This document shows, piece after piece, positions 28,044 through 37,226 of a stretch of 64,000 nt of DNA. How positions within the stretch are numbered: the first letter of the stretch is position 1; the number at the start of each line of letters is the position of its first letter. A model generated the notes under the pieces. That model saw only the letters and a program-made list of their open reading frames with translations, was not told where the DNA came from and did no database searches. The position numbers and the translations under genes were made by a program. This DNA comes from Mesorhizobium denitrificans (GTDB taxonomy: Bacteria > Pseudomonadota > Alphaproteobacteria > Rhizobiales > Rhizobiaceae), in assembly GCF_003403035.1 (NCBI RefSeq), contig NZ_QURN01000004.1, positions 124,001 through 188,000 on the forward strand, read 5' to 3'.

Positions 28044-28875
28044 GAATATTCGCCGCGCATTCGTTTGCGGCCATCCCATTGCGCATTCCCGCTCGCCGAT
28101 AATCCACAATTACTGGCTGCAGCAACACGGCCTGGCCGGCAGCTATGAGGCCGTCGATGTCGCCCCCGCTGATTTCGATGCCTTCGCCAGCAGCCTCAGC
28201 CGGCGTGGCTTTGTCGGCGGCAATGTCACGATCCCCCACAAGGAAGCGGCGTTTCGGTTGGTCGCGCGCCGCGAACCCGCCGCCGAACAGATCGGCGCGG
28301 TCAATACGCTTTGGCTGGAAGACGGCCAACTGTGCGGTACCAATACCGACGCCTACGGTTTCGCAGCAAATCTCGACGCCTTCGCTCCCGGCTGGAGCGA
28401 TGTCCGCGTCGCAGTGGTGCTCGGCGCAGGCGGTGCTGCCCGCGCCATCATCCACGCGCTGAAAGAGCGCGGCATAACCGACATTCGCATCCTGAACCGC
28501 ACCACCGCGCGCGCCCATGAACTCGCCGACACGTTCGGCGAAAACGTCTCCGCGCATGATCTCCAAGGCGTTGATGAACTCGTTTCCGACGCCGGTTTGG
28601 TGGTCAACACGACTGCGCTTGGCATGGATGGCGATTCCGGCCTTCCGGCCAATCCGGAATACATGCCCGATACGGCGCTCGTGACCGACATCGTATACGT
28701 CCCGCTCGAAACGCCATTTCTGGCTGCGGCCCGGGAGCGCGGTTTGCGAACCGTGGACGGGCTCGGCATGTTGCTGCATCAGGCGGTGCCCGGTTTCGAG
28801 CGCTGGTTTGGCGTTCGCCCCACGGTCACGGATGAGTTGCGCCAGCGCGTGCTTGCCAGCATGGACGCGCATTGA
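28036..28875 (+). CDS. aroE: Shikimate dehydrogenase (NADP+)
   Basis: 279 residues. Shikimate-binding N-terminal domain with [17 protein letters not shown] and the catalytic lysine/asparagine segment [16 protein letters not shown]-binding domain with [16 protein letters not shown] and NRTTARA. It catalyses the NADPH-dependent reduction of 3-dehydroshikimate in aromatic amino-acid synthesis. The aroE-coaE-dnaQ order next to maf is usual in Rhizobiales. Confidence 0.96.
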   Translation: MVENIRRAFVCGHPIAHSRSPIIHNYWLQQHGLAGSYEAVDVAPADFDAFASSLSRRGFVGGNVTIPHKEAAFRLVARREPAAEQIGAVNTLWLEDGQLCGTNTDAYGFAANLDAFAPGWSDVRVAVVLGAGGAARAIIHALKERGITDIRILNRTTARAHELADTFGENVSAHDLQGVDELVSDAGLVVNTTALGMDGDSGLPANPEYMPDTALVTDIVYVPLETPFLAAARERGLRTVDGLGMLLHQAVPGFERWFGVRPTVTDELRQRVLASMDAH

Positions 28876-29462
28876 TGATCGTCCTCGGCCTCACCGGCTC
28901 AATCGGCATGGGTAAGTCAACCACCGCGAAAATGTTCGAGGAGGCTGGCGTGCCGGTTCACGACTCCGACGAAGCGGTGCATCGCCTTTATCGCGGCAAG
29001 GCCACTCCTCTCATTGAGGAAGCCTTTCCTGGCTCGACCCATAACGGCGTAGTGGACCGCAATCTGCTCGGCCAAAAGGTTCTCGGCAATCCTGAAGCGC
29101 TCAAGCTGCTTGAGGCAATTATTCACCCGCTCGTTCGCGCCGATGCCGACGCGTTTCTTGAGCATCACCGAAAGCTGGGCGCCCCCATCGCAGTTCTGGA
29201 CATTCCGCTTTTGTTTGAAACCGGCGGCCGCAACCGGGTGGACAAGGTTGTTGTCGTCACAGCCGCGCCCGAAATTCAGCGCCAGCGCGTTCTGGACCGT
29301 CCTGGCATGACCGAGGAAAAGTTTCGCACCATCCTGGCCAAGCAGATGCCGGATGACGAAAAGCGCGCCCGCGCTGATTTTATCATCGATACCGGCAAGG
29401 GTTTGGACGCCGCCAGATCAGCCGTAGCCGTTATAATTGATGCGTTGTCCCGCGCCGAATAG
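28875..29462 (+). CDS. coaE: Dephospho-CoA kinase
   Basis: 195 residues from the ATG at 28875, which shares one base with the aroE stop (TGATG); a TTG three bases earlier is an alternative. Final step of coenzyme A synthesis. P-loop [17 protein letters not shown], then [11 protein letters not shown], the [10 protein letters not shown] CoA-binding helix and [10 protein letters not shown]. Typical length. Confidence 0.96.
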   Translation: MIVLGLTGSIGMGKSTTAKMFEEAGVPVHDSDEAVHRLYRGKATPLIEEAFPGSTHNGVVDRNLLGQKVLGNPEALKLLEAIIHPLVRADADAFLEHHRKLGAPIAVLDIPLLFETGGRNRVDKVVVVTAAPEIQRQRVLDRPGMTEEKFRTILAKQMPDDEKRARADFIIDTGKGLDAARSAVAVIIDALSRAE

Positions 29463-29480
29463 GCGAAATTGTCCATCGGG

Positions 29481-29498
29481 GGATTCCCTCGGGAATCC
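29481..29498. repeat. Inverted repeat downstream of coaE
   Basis: GGATTCCC-TC-GGGAATCC, perfect 8-bp arms, 18 bases beyond the coaE stop and 39 before dnaQ. No T-run follows on either strand, so it is a weak terminator candidate at best; attenuation or an RNA-stability hairpin is possible. Confidence 0.5.
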
Positions 29499-29509
29499 AA
29501 ACGGACTAC

Positions 29510-29523
29510 GATTCACGTGAAAC
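29510..29523. other. parS: parS-like site (one mismatch), upstream of dnaQ
   Basis: GATTCACGTGAAAC, identical to the hemE copy, immediately before the dnaQ start. It is the only one of the five sites found on the right side of the origin gap. Confidence 0.75.
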
Positions 29524-29536
29524 AAGCGGCGACTTC

Positions 29537-30262
29537 ATGCGTGAAATAATATTCGATACCGAGACCACCGGCCTCGATTTCAAGCTCGACAGAGTGATTG
29601 AGATCGGCGCGATCGAGTTGGTCAATCGCTTTCCCAGCGGGCGGGTATTCCACGAATACATCCACCCGGAAAACCGTGATATCCATCCAGACGCTTTGGC
29701 CGTCCACGGCATTTCTATGGAGTCGCTTGTCGGCAAGCCGGTCTTTTCCGGCATCGCAGATCGCTTCATGGAATTTATCGACGGCGCAAAGCTGGTCGCC
29801 CACAATGCCACCTTCGATATGAACTTCATCAATGCCGAGTTCGAGCGCTTGGGCGTTGCGGCAGTCGATGCTTCGCTTGTGGTCGATACACTTGTGCTCG
29901 CCCGCCGCAAGCACCCGATGGGGCCGAATTCGCTCGACGCCCTTTGCCGTCGATACAGCATCGACAACAGCCGCCGCACCAAGCACGGCGCGTTGCTCGA
30001 CTCTGAACTGCTGGCTGAAGTCTATGTGGAACTGATTGGCGGCAAGCAGGCCGCCATGCTTCTGGATTCGCCGATTGGCGGATTTGGCGGGCGTGGTTCG
30101 TCGCGAGATGCGCCTATCGTCATTCGCTCGCGTCCAGTACCTCTGCCTCCGCGCATATCCCCGGAAGAGAGCGAGGCCCACAACCGTCTGGTCGCAGGCC
30201 TCGGAGAAAATTCGATCTGGTCAAAATTCGCTGCCGGACCCGAAGCTCCGGCAGAAGAATAA
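29537..30262 (+). CDS. dnaQ: DNA polymerase III subunit epsilon (3'-5' proofreading exonuclease)
   Basis: 241 residues. DEDDh exonuclease: IIFDTETTGLD (Exo I, Asp and Glu), VAHNATFDMNFINAEF (Exo II) and KHGALLDSELLAEVY (Exo III with histidine). The tail (about residues 185-241) is proline/arginine-rich and should carry the segment binding the alpha subunit. Its stop codon abuts the convergent secB stop with no gap. Confidence 0.96.
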   Translation: MREIIFDTETTGLDFKLDRVIEIGAIELVNRFPSGRVFHEYIHPENRDIHPDALAVHGISMESLVGKPVFSGIADRFMEFIDGAKLVAHNATFDMNFINAEFERLGVAAVDASLVVDTLVLARRKHPMGPNSLDALCRRYSIDNSRRTKHGALLDSELLAEVYVELIGGKQAAMLLDSPIGGFGGRGSSRDAPIVIRSRPVPLPPRISPEESEAHNRLVAGLGENSIWSKFAAGPEAPAEE

Positions 30263-30802
30263 TCAGTTCGGCGCCTGCACCTGAGCGCGGGCCTGATCCT
30301 CAGCGATACGCTGCTGGAACATCTGCACGAAATCGATCGGGTCGAGCATCAGCGGCGGGAAGCCGCCATTGCGCGTCGCGTCGGCAATGATCTGGCGAGC
30401 GAACGGGAACAGCAGGCGCGGGCACTCGATGAAGAGAATCGGCAGCATGTGTTCCTGCGGGAAATTCTCAACGTGGAACACGCCGCCGTAAAGCATCTCG
30501 ACATTGAACAGAATGTCGTTGTCGATCTGAGCCTTTGCGTTCAGCGAAAGCAGAACGTCGAACTCCGTATCAGAAAGCGGGTTCGCATTGACGTTCACGC
30601 CGATGCTGATGTTCGGAGCCTTGTCGCGCGCGCGCAGGGACTTGGGCGCGCCGGGGCTTTCGAAAGAAAGATCCTTCAAATACTGCGCCAGCACATTCAG
30701 AACAGGCGGCTTGCCGTTCCCGATAGTGGAGGCGTCAGCCGGTCCAGTGTTGGCCGTTTCACTTGCTGGACTTTTGTCCTTGGTCTTTTTTTCAGCAGCC
30801 AT
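30263..30802 (-). CDS. secB: Protein-export chaperone SecB
   Basis: 179 residues. SecB tetramers keep Sec precursors unfolded and deliver them to SecA. The core [52 protein letters not shown] and [20 protein letters not shown] is canonical. A 30-residue, Lys/Ser/Thr-rich N-terminal extension is longer than in E. coli (155 residues in total). fxsA lies 82 bases upstream on the same strand. Confidence 0.97.
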   Translation of the reverse strand: MAAEKKTKDKSPASETANTGPADASTIGNGKPPVLNVLAQYLKDLSFESPGAPKSLRARDKAPNISIGVNVNANPLSDTEFDVLLSLNAKAQIDNDILFNVEMLYGGVFHVENFPQEHMLPILFIECPRLLFPFARQIIADATRNGGFPPLMLDPIDFVQMFQQRIAEDQARAQVQAPN

Positions 30803-30884
30803 ATGCCACCCATCCTCGCTAAATATGGCCCTTGGGCCCAGAAAAGTTGTGGTGAGCTACCACGCTGCTTAGATGGACACAAGT

Positions 30885-31370
30885 TTATACGTCTGGCCGG
30901 TCAATTCGCCGCCAGGGCGAGTTTGGGTCCGGGTTCGACGTGTAATCCTCTTCGTCCAGATCGATGGTCTTCGCGCCCTGTTGGCGTCCACCAAAACCGC
31001 GCGTAACGACCACAGATGAAAAATCGACATTGCGGCTGAGATACTTCCAGGCAAGGTCGCGGATCGGCGGAATAAACAAGGCCAATCCGATTATGTCGCT
31101 GACAAATCCCGGCACCAGAAGCAAAACCCCGGCCAGCAAGATCATCACGCCGTGCGCCAACTCCCGACCGGGATTTCGCCCTGCTTCCATCTCGGTTCGA
31201 ATGCGCGCCAATACCCCGAATCCCTGAAACCGCATCAGGGCCGCACCCAGAACGCCCATTGCAATCACCAGCGCAATGGTTGCCAACACGCCAACCTGCT
31301 TGCCGACGATTACAAAGCCCGCAATTTCAAGCAGGGGCCATAAGAGAAGGAATATCGCTGGAAATCTCAC
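30885..31370 (-). CDS. fxsA: FxsA-family membrane protein
   Basis: 161 residues; start GTG at 31370. The N-terminal part has three hydrophobic segments and the family pattern LLLWPLLEIAGFVIVGKQVG ... GRELAHGVMILLAGVLLLVPGFVSDIIGLALFIPPIR. FxsA from E. coli relieves exclusion of phage T7 by the F plasmid when overproduced; its normal role is unknown. The C-terminal 55 residues are polar and cytoplasmic. Divergent from the Tim44-like gene. Confidence 0.92.
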   Translation of the reverse strand: MRFPAIFLLLWPLLEIAGFVIVGKQVGVLATIALVIAMGVLGAALMRFQGFGVLARIRTEMEAGRNPGRELAHGVMILLAGVLLLVPGFVSDIIGLALFIPPIRDLAWKYLSRNVDFSSVVVTRGFGGRQQGAKTIDLDEEDYTSNPDPNSPWRRIDRPDV

Positions 31371-31529
31371 GCACGAAGCCTCAAAATTGGAACAATCTGC
31401 CCGCGATCAGTCATAAGGCGAGCCACTTTGTCTACATAGGGACAATATTGCTTGATTTGAATGATGTGATCATGCGTTCTATATGCGATGGGAATTCGCG
31501 CATTTGCGCGCACTGACCATAACGAGGAT

Positions 31530-32243
31530 ATGAGTAGCGTGGAATTCCTGGACTTTGGCACGATTATATTCATGGTCGCCGCGGTAGTGATCTTCTACCA
31601 GCTGCGCAGCGTGCTGGGTCGCCGCACGGGAAATGAGCGCCCACCCTTCGATCCGTATTCACGCCCGACCACAAATGGCGCGCCTGACCCCGCCAAGCCG
31701 GAAAACGTGGTTTCGCTGCAGCGCAAGCGCGCGCCCGGCGAGCCTGAAATCGCTTATCTGGCAATCGATTCGATGGCTAAGCCCGGCACGGACCTGAACA
31801 AGGGGCTGCGCGCGATCCGCGATGCCGATCCATCATTCGATCCGAAAGCTTTCCTTGAAGGCGCGAAAATGGCCTATGAGATGATTGTCTCGGCCTTCGC
31901 GGCTGGCGACCGAAAGACCCTGAAAAATCTTCTTTCCAAGGAAGTTTTTGACGGCTTCGTAGCCGCCATCAACGAGCGCGAAAGCAAGTCGGAGCAAATC
32001 CAGTCGTCTTTCGTCGGCATTGATAAGGCCGATTATGTCTCTGCAGAGTTGAAGGGCACAGAAGCTCACGTCACACTGCGGCTGGTCAGCGAGTTGATTT
32101 CCGCCACACGGGACAAGACCGGTGCGGTCATCAATGGCGATCCTGAAACCGTGGCAGAAGTCAAAGACGTCTGGACTTTCGCGCGAGATACCCGCTCCAA
32201 GGATCCGAACTGGAAGCTGGTCGCTACCGAAGAGGAAGAATAA
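31530..32243 (+). CDS. Tim44/TimA-like domain protein
   Basis: 237 residues from the ATG at 31530. One N-terminal membrane helix (FGTIIFMVAAVVIFYQL), a charged/proline linker, then a Tim44-like domain (FDPKAFLEGAKMAYEMIVSAFAAGDRKTLKNLLSKEVFDGF). This is the bacterial relative (TimA) of the mitochondrial import-motor subunit, widespread in alphaproteobacteria; its function is unproven. Next to secB and fxsA, and 17 bases upstream of mltA in the same direction. Confidence 0.93.
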   Translation: MSSVEFLDFGTIIFMVAAVVIFYQLRSVLGRRTGNERPPFDPYSRPTTNGAPDPAKPENVVSLQRKRAPGEPEIAYLAIDSMAKPGTDLNKGLRAIRDADPSFDPKAFLEGAKMAYEMIVSAFAAGDRKTLKNLLSKEVFDGFVAAINERESKSEQIQSSFVGIDKADYVSAELKGTEAHVTLRLVSELISATRDKTGAVINGDPETVAEVKDVWTFARDTRSKDPNWKLVATEEEE

Positions 32244-32260
32244 CTCTGGGGCAAGCGGCA

Positions 32261-33367
32261 ATGCCTTGTCCGGCGGGTTTTCTCCCTTTCAGCTTTGACG
32301 ATATCCCCAATTGGCGGTTCGATGATGCTTCAACTGCCTATCTGGCTTTTCGGCGGTCGGCCGAACATGCAGCCTATAAGCCCTACAAAACGGGTGCGTT
32401 GGGCGTAGCGTTCGATGCCTTTCGCGCTGCCTATGACGAGGCATTGCGCAATCCCGTTCTGGACCGCGAGCAAGCGCGCCTGTTCTTTGAACGCCATTTC
32501 GTTCCCGCCCTTGTTCTGTCCGAAAACGGAGAACGCACCGGTCTGGTCACTGGCTTCTATGAGCCGGAGGTCGAGGCTTCGCCAATCCGCACTGAGCACT
32601 TCAAAGTGCCGTTGCTGTCGCGCCCAGCCGATCTTGTCGATGTAGACGAATCAAATCGCCCCGCCGCCATGGACCCTTATCTGGCATTCGCACGAAAAAC
32701 CGATTCTGGGCTTGTCGAATATTTTGATCGATCCGCCATCGATCAGGGCGTGCTTTCCGGTCAAGCGCTGGAAATCGCATGGCTGGCCGATCCCGTTGAC
32801 GCCTATTTCGTGCATGTGCAGGGCGCTGCGCGTTTGCTTATGCCGGGCGGCGAGGTTCGGCGCGTCACCTATGCTGCGAAATCCGGCCAACGCTTCACCG
32901 GTGCCGGCAAGGTGCTGGTCGAGCTTGGGGAAATTCCGCTGGCAGACGTAACCATGCAATCCATACGTGCATGGTTCAAAGCCAATCCGCATCGCGTGAA
33001 CGAAATTCTCTGGCGAAACCGTTCCTATATTTTCTTCCGGAATGCACCGGTCGACAATCCTGGCCTCGGTCCCGTCGCTGCCGCCAAGGTTCCTTTGACG
33101 CCGGGGCGGTCCGTCGCGGTGGATCGTCTGCTGCATACGTTCGGAACGCCCTTCTTCATCGAATCGCCAAGTCTCACCGCTTTTGATGGCAAACCCTTCG
33201 CCCGCTTGATGATTGCTCAGGACACCGGCTCCGCAATTGTCGGACCTGCCCGCGGCGATCTGTTTGCCGGTTCTGGTTTTGCCGCTGGCGAGATTGCCGG
33301 CGTGGTGCGAAATCAGGCGACATTCTATGCCTTGCTGCCGCGTTCGCTGGCTGGAGGCTCGCAATGA
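32261..33367 (+). CDS. mltA: Membrane-bound lytic murein transglycosylase A (MltA)
   Basis: 368 residues. The barwin-like MltA domain is seen in GLVTGFYEPEVEASPIRTE and FVHVQGAARLLMPGG; the C-terminal 3D domain (MIAQDTGSAIVGPARGDLFAGSG) holds the catalytic aspartate. MltA cleaves the MurNAc-GlcNAc bond to 1,6-anhydro products. Odd: the first available start gives MPCPAGFLPFSFDDI, with no evident signal peptide or lipobox, although the enzyme acts in the periplasm. The stop overlaps the Smr gene by four bases. Confidence 0.93.
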   Translation: MPCPAGFLPFSFDDIPNWRFDDASTAYLAFRRSAEHAAYKPYKTGALGVAFDAFRAAYDEALRNPVLDREQARLFFERHFVPALVLSENGERTGLVTGFYEPEVEASPIRTEHFKVPLLSRPADLVDVDESNRPAAMDPYLAFARKTDSGLVEYFDRSAIDQGVLSGQALEIAWLADPVDAYFVHVQGAARLLMPGGEVRRVTYAAKSGQRFTGAGKVLVELGEIPLADVTMQSIRAWFKANPHRVNEILWRNRSYIFFRNAPVDNPGLGPVAAAKVPLTPGRSVAVDRLLHTFGTPFFIESPSLTAFDGKPFARLMIAQDTGSAIVGPARGDLFAGSGFAAGEIAGVVRNQATFYALLPRSLAGGSQ

Positions 33368-33921
33368 GCCGAAGCCGCTCCAAAGATTTGACTGAGGAAG
33401 ACCGGATTCTTTGGGATTTGGTGGCCCGATCCGTCACACCTGCGACAACGCCCAAACGGTCGCCAAAGCCGGATTTGGCTCAGGTTTCACCTGAAAAGAA
33501 GCCAGCCGCCCCCTCAAAACCTGAGCGCACCAAGCCCATCAATCTGCCGAGCTATCAGGCTCCATCACCTGCGCCGCATACGCCTCGCGGTCATATGGAT
33601 GCGCAGACCATCGACAAGCTGGCGCGAGGTCGCCTGGCTCTGGAAGCGCGTGTTGACCTTCATGGAATGCGACAGGACGAAGCCTATAGCCTGTTGCTCT
33701 CATTCGTTGCTCGTGCCCATGCGCGCGGCGTTCGTTATGTGCTTGTCATCACCGGAAAGGGCTTGTCTTCTGGTGGTGATGGCGTTTTGAAGCGATCCGT
33801 TCCGGGCTGGCTGGCTACCGCGCCTTTCCGGCAATATGTTTCTGCCCATGATGGTGCTGCCCGTGGCCATGGCGGAACGGGTGCGTTGTATGTTCGGCTC
33901 AAGAGGGTACGTGCCCAATGA
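33364..33921 (+). CDS. Smr-domain protein (YdaL/MutS2-type endonuclease domain)
   Basis: 185 residues. A proline/lysine-rich N-terminal 75 residues precede an Smr domain: the LDLHG-like VDLHGMRQDEAYSLL, VLVITGKG and HGGTGALYVRLKR. Smr domains nick or bind branched DNA or RNA; the stand-alone form is of uncertain role. Translationally coupled to mltA and to the following regulator (four-base overlaps on both sides), an arrangement that recurs in Rhizobiales. Confidence 0.9.
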   Translation: MSRSRSKDLTEEDRILWDLVARSVTPATTPKRSPKPDLAQVSPEKKPAAPSKPERTKPINLPSYQAPSPAPHTPRGHMDAQTIDKLARGRLALEARVDLHGMRQDEAYSLLLSFVARAHARGVRYVLVITGKGLSSGGDGVLKRSVPGWLATAPFRQYVSAHDGAARGHGGTGALYVRLKRVRAQ

Positions 33922-34292
33922 CTCCGTTCGGTGTCAGATTGCGCGAACTTCGCGAAGAGAAAGGCGTCTCGCAAAAAGAGATGGCTGAGGCTATCGGCGT
34001 TTCGGCCGCCTATCTCTCCGCGCTCGAACATGGAAGGCGCGGAAAGCCAAGCTGGCCGATGCTTCAGAAGATCCTCGGATACTTCAATGTGATCTGGGAT
34101 GAGGCGGAAGAGTTGAGCAGTCTCGCCAACGCGTCAGACCCTCGCGTGATCGTCGATACGTCCGGTCTGTCACCTCAGGCGACCGAGTTCGCGAACCTCA
34201 TCGCGGAGCGGATTCGGCTGCTTGATACGGCGAAACTGAGCGACTTTATCGCGCAACTTCGGAATTATACGGCCGTAAAAACCGAAAAATGA
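33918..34292 (+). CDS. XRE-family helix-turn-helix regulator
   Basis: 124 residues. The helix-turn-helix spans GVRLRELREEKGVSQKEMAEAIGVSAAYLSALEHGRRGKPSW (about residues 5-46). The remainder is helical with no recognised ligand domain. Third gene of the mltA-Smr-XRE unit; a CTGAGAA...TTCTCAG hairpin (34304-34327) sits between its end and the convergent DUF1402 gene and may serve both as terminator. Confidence 0.9.
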   Translation: MTPFGVRLRELREEKGVSQKEMAEAIGVSAAYLSALEHGRRGKPSWPMLQKILGYFNVIWDEAEELSSLANASDPRVIVDTSGLSPQATEFANLIAERIRLLDTAKLSDFIAQLRNYTAVKTEK

Positions 34293-34323
34293 TCCATTTT
34301 GCGCTGAGAAATGGCGTCTATTC

Positions 34324-35286
34324 TCAGAAAAGTGCGCGCAATTCGGGCAATTTCTCGTTCACAAGCCACCCATAATAGTTCTCTTCGGGCAATTTTTCGG
34401 GCTCCCCAGCCGCCTTGCGCTTCTCATTTTCGTTGCGCAACGCTGCCGCCCTCGCCTCGGGATTTCCGAGGTTGTAGAGTGTAGCCGTTACCCCTGGATT
34501 CTGCGAAATGTCGAAGTCTGCAATCGAGCGATACGCATCGATTGATTTCTTCAAGGTCGCCGCCACGTAAGGTATTGATTTATCGGGATCCATGATCGTT
34601 TCATAGACGCCGTTCGGGTCTGCGGCATCAAGCTTGGGAAAGCCTGAAACGCGGCTGACAAGATCGCTCATTTGCAGCGCGGTAAGCGGATTCAACTGAC
34701 CCAGCCCAAACGTCTGCCCGGCGTAAAAAGGCTGGAAGAAAACGGCGCTGAACCTGTTGTTGGGATAGCTTCGCCCATCAACCGTCTGGCCGCGAAACTC
34801 GCGATTCCATACCTGCTCGCGGCAGGTCCAAAGCGAATAACTATCTGATTTTCCTGCGCAAACCGAAAATTGAGGGCGCTGGATAAAATCGTCTACGTCC
34901 TCGCCCTTATAGGCAAATTCGAGGCTATTGCCGAGATATGCGATTGCCTTGACGTAGTAGGTCTGCAGCCGGTCATAGGCATCCACATTGTACGTATGCT
35001 CGCCGACGATTGCTCCGACGATGTGCATCGGGTCGATCCCATAAGCCGCTGCTGCCTGCTTGATCTTGGATCGCAGCTTGGCGTCATTGGCCAAGAGGTT
35101 GTAAACCTTCTGGTATTTCCCTTCAAAGCTGCCCTTTGAAGCCTTGGTGCGCTTGATCGAAGCGCCCGGAACGGCGGGCTGTTCCTCATTGCGATTGCCC
35201 GGTGGCACCACCGTCAATGCATATGCCAATGGCGCTTGCGCAAGTGTGAAGGCCGCAAGCAGCCCTGCGAGAAGGGTTCGTTTCAT
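34324..35286 (-). CDS. DUF1402 family exported protein
   Basis: 320 residues from the ATG at 35286, giving a clear Sec signal peptide (MKRTLLAGLLAAFTLAQAPLAYA). The mature part begins with a basic linker and then KIKQAAAAYGIDPMHIVGAIVGEHTYNVDAYD, which recalls the glutamate-containing first helix of lysozyme-like transglycosylases (A-x-x-E-S/H-x-x-N), and a later GLGQLNPLTALQM resembling their GLMQLMP motif. I infer a lysozyme-like fold; the family has no published function I can name. It follows hslU by 68 bases. Confidence 0.85.
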   Translation of the reverse strand: MKRTLLAGLLAAFTLAQAPLAYALTVVPPGNRNEEQPAVPGASIKRTKASKGSFEGKYQKVYNLLANDAKLRSKIKQAAAAYGIDPMHIVGAIVGEHTYNVDAYDRLQTYYVKAIAYLGNSLEFAYKGEDVDDFIQRPQFSVCAGKSDSYSLWTCREQVWNREFRGQTVDGRSYPNNRFSAVFFQPFYAGQTFGLGQLNPLTALQMSDLVSRVSGFPKLDAADPNGVYETIMDPDKSIPYVAATLKKSIDAYRSIADFDISQNPGVTATLYNLGNPEARAAALRNENEKRKAAGEPEKLPEENYYGWLVNEKLPELRALF

Positions 35287-35354
35287 AGGTTTGTAAGTAA
35301 CCGGGAAGGCGGCGAAAGTCACCACTCGCCGCCGATAATGATTTTGGGCCGTTT

Positions 35355-36662
35355 CTAGAGAATAAACCGCGAAAGGTCGGTATTCTTTGCGAGCGAGCCG
35401 ACATGCTTGTTCACGTAATCCGCGTCAATCGTCACACTCGTTCCCGAACGGTCCGGCGCATCGTACGAAATGTCATCAAGCACCCGTTCCATGACCGTCT
35501 GCAAACGCCGTGCGCCGATGTTTTCGACGGATGCATTCAGGTCAACCGCAATGCCCGCAAGGGAGTCGATTGCATCGTCCGTGAAGTCGAGCGTCACGCC
35601 TTCGGTCTTCATCAGCGCGATGTATTGCTTGATGAGGCTGGCCTCGGTTTCGGTCAGAATCCGCCGGAAATCGTCCTTTTCGAGCGCGCGCAATTCAACG
35701 CGGATGGGCAAACGACCCTGCAGTTCCGGCAGCAGGTCCGACGGCTTTGAAACATGGAAGGCGCCCGATGCAATGAACAAGATGTGGTCGGTTTTCACCG
35801 GCCCATACTTGGTCGCAACGGTCGTTCCTTCCACCAAAGGCAGCAGATCGCGCTGCACACCTTCCCGCGACGGACCTCCGGAAATGTCGCTGCGCGCCGC
35901 GATCTTGTCGATCTCGTCAAGGAAGACGATGCCGTCATTTTCCGCAGAGATCAGCGCCTGACGGATAACCTCGTCCTGATCCAGCAGCTTGTCCGACTCG
36001 TCATTTATCAGCAGGTCGTAGGATTGCTTGACGGTGGTCTTGATGGTCTTTGACCGCTTGCCGCCCATCGCCTTCTGCATCATGTCGGACAGGTTGATCA
36101 TGCCCACGCCACCCGGCATTCCCGGTACTTCGAATCCGGGCATACCGCCGGTGCCGGTATCGGCAATCTCGACTTCGATTTCCTTGTCGTCCAGCTCGCC
36201 GTCCCGCAATTTCTTGCGGAAAGAATCGCGGGTAGCAGGGCTGGCGGTCTTGCCGACCAGCGCCTCCAGAACGCGTTCTTCGGCATTGATATGCGCGCGC
36301 GCCTTCACATCTTCGCGCATTTTGTCGCGCACCAGGCCGATTGAGATTTCCACCAGATCGCGAACGATCTGCTCGACATCGCGGCCGACATAACCGACCT
36401 CGGTGAATTTGGTTGCCTCGACTTTGACGAACGGCGCACCCGCCAGCTTGGCGAGACGGCGGGAAATCTCGGTCTTGCCGACGCCGGTCGGTCCGATCAT
36501 CAGAATGTTTTTCGGCATGACCTCTTCGCGCATCTGGCCTTCGAGTTGCTGGCGCCGCCAGCGATTGCGCAGCGCGATTGCGACGGCGCGCTTCGCGTCC
36601 TTTTGGCCGATGATGAAACGGTCGAGTTCCGAAACAATTTCACGGGGAGAAAAACTGCTCAT
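35355..36662 (-). CDS. hslU: ATP-dependent protease ATPase subunit HslU
   Basis: 435 residues. AAA+ unfoldase of the HslVU protease. Seen: [34 protein letters not shown], Walker [11 protein letters not shown], pore motif [10 protein letters not shown], Walker [12 protein letters not shown], and the C-terminus [13 protein letters not shown] that docks into HslV. The intermediate I-domain is complete. Separated from hslV by a GNAT gene. Confidence 0.97.
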   Translation of the reverse strand: MSSFSPREIVSELDRFIIGQKDAKRAVAIALRNRWRRQQLEGQMREEVMPKNILMIGPTGVGKTEISRRLAKLAGAPFVKVEATKFTEVGYVGRDVEQIVRDLVEISIGLVRDKMREDVKARAHINAEERVLEALVGKTASPATRDSFRKKLRDGELDDKEIEVEIADTGTGGMPGFEVPGMPGGVGMINLSDMMQKAMGGKRSKTIKTTVKQSYDLLINDESDKLLDQDEVIRQALISAENDGIVFLDEIDKIAARSDISGGPSREGVQRDLLPLVEGTTVATKYGPVKTDHILFIASGAFHVSKPSDLLPELQGRLPIRVELRALEKDDFRRILTETEASLIKQYIALMKTEGVTLDFTDDAIDSLAGIAVDLNASVENIGARRLQTVMERVLDDISYDAPDRSGTSVTIDADYVNKHVGSLAKNTDLSRFIL

Positions 36663-36716
36663 GGTATCCTCAATGAATTCAATGCTCCTGGTAGAGAGCG
36701 TGATTGCTGTGTGGCT

Positions 36717-37226
36717 TCAGTCCGCAGGCGCATCCAATGCCATCAGCACGGCCTCGCCGTAGATTGACGCGATGCGATATAGCTCGCGAAAACCTGCTTT
36801 TTCATAGGCGCGAATCGCCCGCGCATTGTCCGGATGCGGGTCAATGATGACGCGCGGACAGCCTTCCTCGAAAAGCTGCTCGGCGAACTGGCTGACGATT
36901 GCTGAGCCGTGGCCCACGCCGATCAGTTCCGGCTCGCCTATGGAAATATCGAGGCCGAGGGTCCCAAAGGGCTGATCCTGATATGGGTGGCCTTCTTCGA
37001 GATGCGGATCGTAGCATTGCAGATAGGCAATGGGCTTGCCTTTCAATTCTACGATCAGTGGCTCGGTTTCGACCGAATCCATCGCCTCGCGGATTTCCTC
37101 AATCGCTTCGTCTGCATCGTCCCACCATTCCACATTGTGGGGCTGTGCGAGCCAGTCGTGCAGAAGCGGCAGGTCGTCTTCTTCAACGTCGCGAAAGACG
37201 TAGGTCTGCTTTGCGCTATTCGGCAT
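36717..37226 (-). CDS. GNAT-family N-acetyltransferase (AAC(6')/RimJ-like)
   Basis: 169 residues from the ATG at 37226, ten bases inside the end of hslV. The fold is [31 protein letters not shown] at the start, the acetyl-CoA loop region [17 protein letters not shown], and the C-terminal [19 protein letters not shown]. It is closest in pattern to the AacA4/RimJ branch (aminoglycoside or N-terminal acetylation). The substrate is unknown; nothing here shows antibiotic resistance. Its place between hslV and hslU suggests co-expression with the protease. Confidence 0.88.
   Translation of the reverse strand: MPNSAKQTYVFRDVEEDDLPLLHDWLAQPHNVEWWDDADEAIEEIREAMDSVETEPLIVELKGKPIAYLQCYDPHLEEGHPYQDQPFGTLGLDISIGEPELIGVGHGSAIVSQFAEQLFEEGCPRVIIDPHPDNARAIRAYEKAGFRELYRIASIYGEAVLMALDAPAD

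Noticed and set aside
29481-29498. Terminator after coaE
   Set aside because: The inverted repeat is perfect but has no T-run on either strand; kept as a repeat instead.
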